In this document: piece by piece, positions 1-4,151 of the stretch
Position numbering within the stretch: position 1 is the first letter of the stretch
Layout: every line of letters starts with the position of its first letter
NCBI GenBank assembly: GCA_002348005.1
Contig: DDYQ01000220.1
Location: 1-7,211 of the forward strand
Direction: 5' to 3'
Length of the DNA stretch: 7,211 nt
Source: Desulfobacteraceae bacterium UBA2230
GTDB taxonomy: Bacteria; Desulfobacterota; Desulfobacteria; Desulfobacterales; Desulfosarcinaceae
Program-made: the position numbers and the translations under genes
Notes under the pieces: generated by a model
What the model was told of the DNA's origin: nothing
Databases searched by the model: none
What the model saw: only the letters and a program-made list of their open reading frames with translations

Positions 1-252
1 GGGCCGCATGGGCGACCGGGTGGCGAAAACGCCGGTCAGCGGATTGGCCGGGTTCTTTCGGGGGTGAACCTGCAGGGTGCGCCGCAGCTCCGGCGTATCG
101 TTCTCATGGAACCAGTAGTAGACCTCGATGTGCGAAAACTGCTCGATTCCCAGCAGGCCGTCGCGCAGTGCCGGTTCGATATCGATCCAGACCGCACCCT
201 CATCCTTGCCGACGGTGCCGATCGGGTCGATGATGATCGCTTGAAAGGTCAT
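1..252 (-). CDS. trmO: tRNA (N6-threonylcarbamoyladenosine37-N6)-methyltransferase TrmO/TsaA family, N-terminal part (cut by window edge)
   Basis: Enzymes of this family use S-adenosylmethionine to methylate N6 of the t6A37 base of certain tRNAs, giving m6t6A next to the anticodon. They act in the cytoplasm. The 84 visible codons start MTFQAIIIDPIGTV, then show the family block GIEQFSHIEVYYWFH (about residues 37-51) and HPRKNPANPLTGVFATRSPMRP (about 63-84), which contains the hallmark GVFATRSPxRP where the sequence leaves the window. The ATG at 252 has a strong AGGAGG Shine-Dalgarno sequence about 6 bases upstream, and the reading frame is open to the edge. The short N-terminus matches single-domain TrmO proteins rather than the longer E. 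coli form, but the C-terminus is not visible. It is divergent from the downstream methyltransferase gene. The family call is firm; tRNA substrate specificity is inferred. Confidence 0.93.
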   Translation of the reverse strand, partial: MTFQAIIIDPIGTVGKDEGAVWIDIEPALRDGLLGIEQFSHIEVYYWFHENDTPELRRTLQVHPRKNPANPLTGVFATRSPMRP

Positions 253-297
253 CGGTGTCCTCCTTTTTCGAACCATTTGGGCATGGAAGCTATGCAC

Positions 298-325
298 ATC
301 ATATCGATTCGGGGGTGTAAAGCAA
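298..325 (-). promoter_or_regulatory. Candidate sigma70-like promoter of trmO
   Basis: On the minus strand TTGCTT (325 to 320) and TATGAT (303 to 298) are separated by 16 bp, a good -35/-10 pair. Transcription would begin near 291, giving a leader of about 40 bases that contains the AGGAGG of trmO. The sequence match is direct; function is inferred. Confidence 0.4.
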
Positions 326-411
326 TTTCTATCGATTTGCGGTTCACCCCGCCGCGCCCTGAACCCGGGCGACAGGGGCCGGACCGCCGGGAGGGATGGA
401 TCGATTTTCAG

Positions 412-453
412 GATCGCAGCGGAATTTCCCGCCTTCAATTTTCGGCTGCGATC
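412..453. repeat. Interrupted inverted repeat (13-bp arms, one mismatch)
   Basis: GATCGCAGC at 412-420 is matched exactly by its reverse complement GCTGCGATC at 445-453. After one G/G mismatch the arms continue for three more pairs (GAA at 422-424 with TTC at 441-443), leaving a 16-base loop. No T-tract follows on either strand, so it does not look like an intrinsic terminator. It could be an RNA stem-loop or a protein binding site between the divergent genes. Confidence 0.6.
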
Positions 454-570
454 GTTCAGTGCCGCTGCCCGGCGGGGCGGGGCGTACCCCGGGAACTTCT
501 CCATCCGCAAGCCAGCTAACTTATTAAACTTTTGAAACAGTTGACAACTAAAGCCAGGTGGTCAATATTC

Positions 571-1437
571 ATGGACCACGATTCGTTTCTCATTCCGGCC
601 ACGTTCAGCGCCGTTCAGAGGATCATGGGAATGGGCCACGTTTTTGATTTTCAGGATGCCTGTGCTTACGCCAATTGGGTCACCGAGCATCGCAACCAAT
701 GGGCAGCGGCGCTGGAATGCGAGTTGATGCTCAACCTGCTCAAGCCCAACCGCGGCGAATCGGTGCTCAACATCGGGTGCGGCACGGGGGCCAGCACGCT
801 GCCCCTCCTGCAGATGGGGTTGAATGTAACGGGTATCGATCCCAGTCCCTACATGCTCGATATCGCGGGAAAAACCCTCGGCCAGCGGGTGGACCTGTAC
901 CGCGGGTTCGCCGAAGATCTTCCCTTCGACGACAATTCCTTCAATCACGCCGCTTTTTTCATCAGCCTGGAGTTCGTAGAAAACCCGGCCAAGGCGATCG
1001 CCGAGGCCTGTCGGGTGGCCAAAGACCGCGTGTTCATCGGCTTCATCAACCGGTACGCCATCAAAAGCATCCAGTTGCGCGTCAAGGGGCTGTTCAGCAG
1101 TTCGATATACGACCATGCCCGCTTTTTCAGCGTGTGGGAGTTGAAAAGCCTGGTGCGCATCACGGCCGGGCCTTATCCGGTTTCCTGGCGCACCGTATGC
1201 CAGGTGCCCAATGCCAGCACGCGCGTCATGCGCCACATCGAAAAATCGCGTCTGATCCAGCGCTGCCCCTTCGGCACCTTCGGCGGCATCGTACTTTCCC
1301 TGGTGCCGCGCTTCCGTACGCGGCCTCTGGCCCTGCGCTATACGGAGGGCCGCCATGCGCTGATCGGCGGTTCGCTGCCCGCCCGGCCGTGCGATGCGGC
1401 CTCTCACCGCGTCGATCCAGGGCTGCGTGCCGCGTAG
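571..1437 (+). CDS. Class I SAM-dependent methyltransferase (Methyltransf_11-like), substrate unknown
   Basis: A 288-residue cytoplasmic protein with a Rossmann-fold methyltransferase domain. Motif I is VLNIGCGTG (residues 65-73), a variant of the usual VLDxGCGTG. The acidic residue ending strand 2 is Asp90 in VTGIDPSPYML, followed by the AEDLPFDDNSFNHA block (114-127) typical of Methyltransf_11 enzymes. The conserved part ends near 240-250; the last 40 or so residues are Arg/Ala/Pro-rich and unremarkable. ATG 571 is chosen because AGGTGG lies 9 bases upstream. TTG 532 has no such site. ATG 631 (Met21) has a GAGGA about 8 bases upstream and is a real alternative, especially if the TTGACA/AATATT promoter is used. 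The gene is 54 bp upstream of the AmrS gene in the same direction, so co-transcription is likely. The methyl acceptor cannot be read from sequence. Confidence 0.87.
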   Translation: MDHDSFLIPATFSAVQRIMGMGHVFDFQDACAYANWVTEHRNQWAAALECELMLNLLKPNRGESVLNIGCGTGASTLPLLQMGLNVTGIDPSPYMLDIAGKTLGQRVDLYRGFAEDLPFDDNSFNHAAFFISLEFVENPAKAIAEACRVAKDRVFIGFINRYAIKSIQLRVKGLFSSSIYDHARFFSVWELKSLVRITAGPYPVSWRTVCQVPNASTRVMRHIEKSRLIQRCPFGTFGGIVLSLVPRFRTRPLALRYTEGRHALIGGSLPARPCDAASHRVDPGLRAA

Positions 1438-1458
1438 GGGCGGTCGGTATCGCGCGCA

Positions 1459-1478
1459 CCTGCCCGGGCCCGGGCAGG
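1459..1478. repeat. Perfect 20-bp palindrome overlapping the amrS ribosome binding region
   Basis: CCTGCCCGGG at 1459-1468 is followed directly by its exact reverse complement CCCGGGCAGG at 1469-1478. The right arm runs into the purine stretch AGGAGGGAGGT (1476-1486) that precedes the TTG start of the AmrS gene. In RNA it could form an 8-bp GC-rich stem with a GGCC loop directly against the Shine-Dalgarno sequence; in DNA it would suit a dimeric regulator. No U-tract follows, so it is not a standard terminator. The palindrome is certain; its role is inferred. Confidence 0.7.
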
Positions 1479-1491
1479 AGGGAGGTGTTGT

Positions 1492-2523
1492 TTGGAAGCT
1501 TATCTTTACGAGCAACTGGACGACCGTCGCGTGCGCTGCTTTCTGTGCGCCCACGGCTGCGTCATTTCCGAGGGCCGGCGGGGCATCTGCGGCGTGCGGC
1601 AGAACGAGTCGGGCGTCCTGAAGTCGCTGGTGTACGGCCGGGTGGTGGCCCGCAACGTCGATCCCATCGAGAAAAAGCCGATCTTCCACCTGCTGCCGGG
1701 CAGCCGTTCCTACTCGATTGCCACGGTGGGCTGCAATTTCAGCTGCCGCTTCTGCCAGAATGCGGACATCGCCCAGATGCCGGGGGACTATCAGGGCAAG
1801 ATCGTCGGAACCCCGGTCACCCCGGAAGAGGTGGTCGAGGATGCCCGCCGGCAGGGCTGCCGCTCCATCGCCTATACCTATACCGAGCCGACCATCTTCT
1901 TCGAATTCGCCCTGCATACCGCACAGCGCGCCAGGGATGCAGGCCTGAAGAATATTTTCGTCACCAACGGCTACATGAGCGCGGCGGCGCTGGACATGGC
2001 GGCGCCCTGTCTGGATGCCGCCAACGTGGATCTGAAGGCCTTCAGCGAAGACTTTTACAAGAAGCAGTGCGGTGCGCGTCTCGCGCCGGTCAAGGATACC
2101 CTGCGCAGGATGAAGGCGCTGGGCGTGCTGGTCGAGATCACCACGCTCATCATCCCGGGGCTGAACGACGACCCGGACGAACTCGGCGCGCTGGCCGGTT
2201 TCATCGTCACCGAACTGGGCCCCGAGACACCCTGGCACATCAGCCGGTTTCACCCCACCTACAAGCTGATCGACCGGCCCTCCACACCGCTGACCACGCT
2301 GCAGCAGGCCGGCGCCATCGGGCAGGCGGCCGGGCTGCGCTACATCTACCTGGGCAACGTGCACGGCACCGAAGGCGAGAACACCCACTGCCACGGGTGC
2401 GGGCAGGTGCTCATCCAGCGCCGGGGGTTCGCGATCCTCGAAAACCGCGTGCGCAACGGGGGCTGCCCCGACTGCGGAACCGAGGTGTACGGCATCGGCA
2501 TGTCGGCGGGCAACCGCGCCTGA
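1492..2523 (+). CDS. amrS: AmrS-type radical SAM enzyme (AmmeMemoRadiSam family, PflA-like, COG1180)
   Basis: A 343-residue iron-sulfur protein of the radical SAM superfamily. Such enzymes reductively cleave S-adenosylmethionine to a 5'-deoxyadenosyl radical; the target of AmrS proteins is not generally established. The N-terminus carries CFLCAHGC and GICG (Cys16, 19, 23, 33), typical of this family. The cluster motif CNFSCRFC places Cys81, 85 and 88 in the CxxxCxxC pattern. Further family features are TYTEPTIF (129-136), NVDLKAF (178-184) and LIIPGLNDD (219-227). The C-terminus has CHGCG (300-304) and CPDCG (325-329), a likely extra metal site. The start is TTG 1492, six bases after a GGAGGT-rich stretch; no in-frame ATG fits better. 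Length matches the family. It follows the methyltransferase gene by 54 bp. The Memo and AMMECR1 proteins often associated with it are not in this window. Confidence 0.94.
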   Translation: MEAYLYEQLDDRRVRCFLCAHGCVISEGRRGICGVRQNESGVLKSLVYGRVVARNVDPIEKKPIFHLLPGSRSYSIATVGCNFSCRFCQNADIAQMPGDYQGKIVGTPVTPEEVVEDARRQGCRSIAYTYTEPTIFFEFALHTAQRARDAGLKNIFVTNGYMSAAALDMAAPCLDAANVDLKAFSEDFYKKQCGARLAPVKDTLRRMKALGVLVEITTLIIPGLNDDPDELGALAGFIVTELGPETPWHISRFHPTYKLIDRPSTPLTTLQQAGAIGQAAGLRYIYLGNVHGTEGENTHCHGCGQVLIQRRGFAILENRVRNGGCPDCGTEVYGIGMSAGNRA

Positions 2524-2554
2524 TCCGCTTCAGCCGGTACGGCACCCTGGAGCG

Positions 2555-2584
2555 CGGGCGCCCGCCCTGCCGCCGCGGCGCCCG
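2555..2584. repeat. GC-rich inverted repeat between convergent genes, possible transcription end site
   Basis: CGGGCGCC (2555-2562) is matched by GGCGCCCG (2577-2584) across a 14-base loop. CGGGCGCCCG at 2555-2564 is itself a palindrome, so two alternative pairings exist. It lies in the 79-bp gap between the ends of the AmrS gene (plus) and the thioesterase gene (minus), where a bidirectional stop would be useful. No T-tract flanks it, so intrinsic termination is uncertain. Confidence 0.4.
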
Positions 2585-2602
2585 GATCCCGTAACCCGCG
2601 GT

Positions 2603-3004
2603 TCACTTCATGCGTGAAAGAATGTCGAACAGCTCGCCTTCCAGCTTGAGCGGCTTGAGGGCCTGGTTGTCCAGGATCACAAAGGTGATCCGGGCATCGG
2701 CCACCACCGTTTCGGTGCCTTTGAGCCTCACGGTCTGTTCGATCACGGCGCTGTGGGAGGAGATCGCATGCAGGGCGGTTTCGATGCGCAGCACATCGTC
2801 CATGTACGCCGCCCGCCGGTAGTTGATGTTGATGTTCACGATCACGAACAGAAATCCCCTCTCCATGAACCCCTTGAGATCGATGCGCTCTTCTAAAATG
2901 GACCAGCGGGCCTCTTCCAGAAACTCCAGGTAGCGGGCGTTGTTGACATGCCCGTAGCCGTCCAGATGGTAGCCCCGGATCTTAATGTCGATGGTATGCG
3001 GCAT
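2603..3004 (-). CDS. Acyl-CoA thioesterase, 4-hydroxybenzoyl-CoA thioesterase/YbgC-like hotdog family
   Basis: A 133-residue single-domain hotdog protein predicted to hydrolyse an acyl-CoA or acyl-carrier-protein thioester in the cytoplasm. The N-terminal signature HLDGYGHVNNARYLEFLEEARW (13-34) matches the D-x-x-GHVNN-x-x-Y pattern of the 4HBT/YbgC group, with Asp15 in the position of the catalytic aspartate. The segment FVIVNININYRRAAYMDD (53-70) fits the family's central strands. Length is typical. ATG 3004 is chosen because the conserved domain starts right after it and an AGGA lies about 7 bases upstream. A longer reading of the same frame to 3247 would run through the glycosyltransferase gene and adds no family sequence. 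The gene overlaps the 3' end of the glycosyltransferase by 23 bp, suggesting translational coupling. The acyl substrate is unknown. Confidence 0.93.
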   Translation of the reverse strand: MPHTIDIKIRGYHLDGYGHVNNARYLEFLEEARWSILEERIDLKGFMERGFLFVIVNININYRRAAYMDDVLRIETALHAISSHSAVIEQTVRLKGTETVVADARITFVILDNQALKPLKLEGELFDILSRMK

Positions 3005-3908
3005 TGTTGTCCTCGTCGCGATGATGAGTGTCATCCCGCCCGCCCCGTGCCAGCCGATCGTAGGCCGCGGCCTCTTCCAGGCGGCCGCGCTTGCGGCAGC
3101 CGCCCGCGTAAATGCGGCACTTGGCCTCCAGCACGGCCCGGGCGGCCCGTTCCTGGGCCGCTGAAAGGCATCCGCGGGAGATGATGTCGCGCAGCGCGCG
3201 AATGCGGAACTTGTCCAGTTCGGGCATGCGCGAGAGTTGGTCCGCATGGCCGCCGCGCTTGACGATCAGGGGCCTTTCGATCAGGTGCACCGGGTATTTC
3301 CAGGCGATGCGCAGCCACAGATCGTAATCCTCGCATGCCGGCAGGCGTTCGTCGAACAGGCCCACTTCATCCAGCAAGGTTTTCTTCATCATCACCGCGG
3401 AGGGGCTGACCAGGCACAGCGGCAGCGTTTTTTCAAAGATCCAGCCGCCGGACTTGCGATGGCGCCGTCCGGGGTTGACCCTGACGCCGTTGCGCACCCA
3501 GATTTCTTCGGTCTGGCAGATCAGGGCCGCGGGGTGCGCCTGGAAGAAATCGACCTGGGCGGCCAGTTTTCCCGGCAGCCAGTAATCGTCGGAGTCCAGC
3601 AGCGCGAGCAGCCCGCCGCGGGCCGCCCGGATGCCCGCATTGCGCGCCGCGCTGACGCCGCGGTTGGCCTGCCGCAGGATGCGGATCCGCTCGCCGTAGC
3701 TTCGCAGCACGGCCGGCGTGTCGTCCGTGGAACCATCGTCCACCACGATCAGTTCGAAAGCCGCGCCGTCCTGCGCCAGCACCGAATCGACGGCCTGCTT
3801 CACGAACTGCCGGCGGTTGCAGGTCGGCAGTACGACCGAAACCAGAGGACCCGCGGTGTCTGTCGGCACAGGGTCGGAGGGGCGGGGCGCTGTCGGGGAT
3901 GCTTTCAA
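2982..3908 (-). CDS. Glycosyltransferase family 2 (GT-A fold)
   Basis: A 308-residue inverting GT2 enzyme that would transfer a sugar from a nucleotide-sugar donor to a glycan, lipid or protein acceptor, probably at the cytoplasmic side of the membrane. The fold starts at VSVVLPTCNRRQFV (23-36). VVDDGSTDD (55-63) is the nucleotide-binding motif, ANRGVSAARNAG (81-92) is a conserved GT2 block, and LDSDDYW (104-110) is the DxD metal-binding motif. CEDYDLWLRI (192-201) carries the ED pair holding the usual catalytic base. No membrane segment is evident. The start is TTG 3908, with GGGAG nine bases upstream; no in-frame ATG precedes the conserved domain. The last 20 residues are rich in His and Asp and coincide with the leader and start of the overlapping thioesterase gene. 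Donor and acceptor cannot be told from sequence. Confidence 0.94.
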   Translation of the reverse strand: MKASPTAPRPSDPVPTDTAGPLVSVVLPTCNRRQFVKQAVDSVLAQDGAAFELIVVDDGSTDDTPAVLRSYGERIRILRQANRGVSAARNAGIRAARGGLLALLDSDDYWLPGKLAAQVDFFQAHPAALICQTEEIWVRNGVRVNPGRRHRKSGGWIFEKTLPLCLVSPSAVMMKKTLLDEVGLFDERLPACEDYDLWLRIAWKYPVHLIERPLIVKRGGHADQLSRMPELDKFRIRALRDIISRGCLSAAQERAARAVLEAKCRIYAGGCRKRGRLEEAAAYDRLARGGRDDTHHRDEDNNAAYHRH

Positions 3909-4151
3909 AAAAAAGGGCTCCCGTTGAAAAAACCTTGTTGATCCCGATTTCGGGATTATTCATGTAGCTCTGTACATGGATTCGGTGAAAACTTCTATCC
4001 CGATTCCGAATGATCCGCACGCTTCGATAACCGGCCGATCCGGCTTCAACCCGCCCCTGCGCCTCGCAAAGGCTTCGAGGCGGCTGGTATTTGTTTTGGC
4101 GCACCTGGTTTGCCTTTGACACCATCACCACCGGACAACAGGAGCCTGCCC
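3909..4151. other. Divergent intergenic region between the glycosyltransferase and the ATPase gene
   Basis: I see no gene here, but several symmetric elements. ATCCCGA at 3941-3947 and TCGGGAT at 3950-3956 form a compact palindrome with a 2-base centre. CATGTA at 3961-3966 and TACATG at 3973-3978 form a second with a 6-base centre. ATCCCGATT is repeated directly at 3941-3949 and 3997-4005. ATTCGG (3980-3985) is answered by CCGAAT (4006-4011). CGCCTCG (4060-4066) and CGAGGCG (4076-4082) can form a 7-bp stem in the ATPase leader. A run of eight A's (3907-3914) lies next to the glycosyltransferase start. No convincing consensus promoter stands out in either direction. Confidence 0.55.
3941..3956. 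repeat. 16-bp near-continuous palindrome, possible operator
   Basis: Seven-base arms ATCCCGA and TCGGGAT flank a TT centre. A 2-base loop is poor for RNA but suits a dimeric DNA-binding protein. The left half plus TT recurs 56 bp away at 3997-4005. It lies between two divergent genes, 33 to 48 bp upstream of the glycosyltransferase start. Confidence 0.45.

Larger units (their letters stand above)
253..570. other. Divergent intergenic region between trmO and the methyltransferase gene
   Basis: I see no convincing gene here. The left part (253-325) is the trmO leader and putative promoter. TATCGATT occurs twice in direct orientation (302-309 and 330-337). GGTTCA (341-346) and TGAACC (360-365) form a short inverted pair. 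The middle has the longer inverted repeat listed separately (412-453). From 460 to 495 the DNA is very G+C-rich, then turns A+T-rich (about 518-550), as expected near a promoter for the rightward gene. TTGACA at 541-546 followed 17 bp later by AATATT at 564-569 is a possible but weak promoter. An open frame on the plus strand across 64-519 overlaps trmO and resembles no protein I know. Confidence 0.6.

Noticed and set aside
335..370. GGTTCA ... TGAACC looked at as a tRNA T-arm
   Set aside because: No acceptor, D or anticodon stems can be formed around it and the loop is too long.
64..519. 151-codon plus-strand open frame at the left end
   Set aside because: It overlaps trmO on the opposite strand for more than a third of its length, starts from a weak codon without a ribosome binding site and resembles nothing known to me.
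562..2394. 610-codon open frame on the minus strand, antisense to the methyltransferase and amrS genes
   Set aside because: It is the mirror of two well-supported genes in high-GC DNA, where antisense frames stay open by codon bias. Its product is low in recognisable motifs and begins inside amrS.
675..2594. 639-codon open frame on the plus strand in another frame over the same two genes
   Set aside because: Arg/Pro/Gly/Ala-rich translation with no domain, overlapping genes with clear catalytic motifs. It is a GC-driven shadow.
3237..3941. 234-codon plus-strand open frame opposite the glycosyltransferase
   Set aside because: Antisense to a confident GT2 gene and without any domain of its own.
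3433..4131. Longer minus-strand frame running from 4131 through the glycosyltransferase 5' half
   Set aside because: Out of frame with the GT2 motifs and Arg/Gly-rich within the gene. Only its possible fusion through the A8 tract is kept, as a low-interest finding.
4116..4144. TTGACA at 4116-4121 as a -35 box for the ATPase
   Set aside because: No -10-like hexamer lies 16-18 bp downstream; that position is occupied by the ATPase Shine-Dalgarno.
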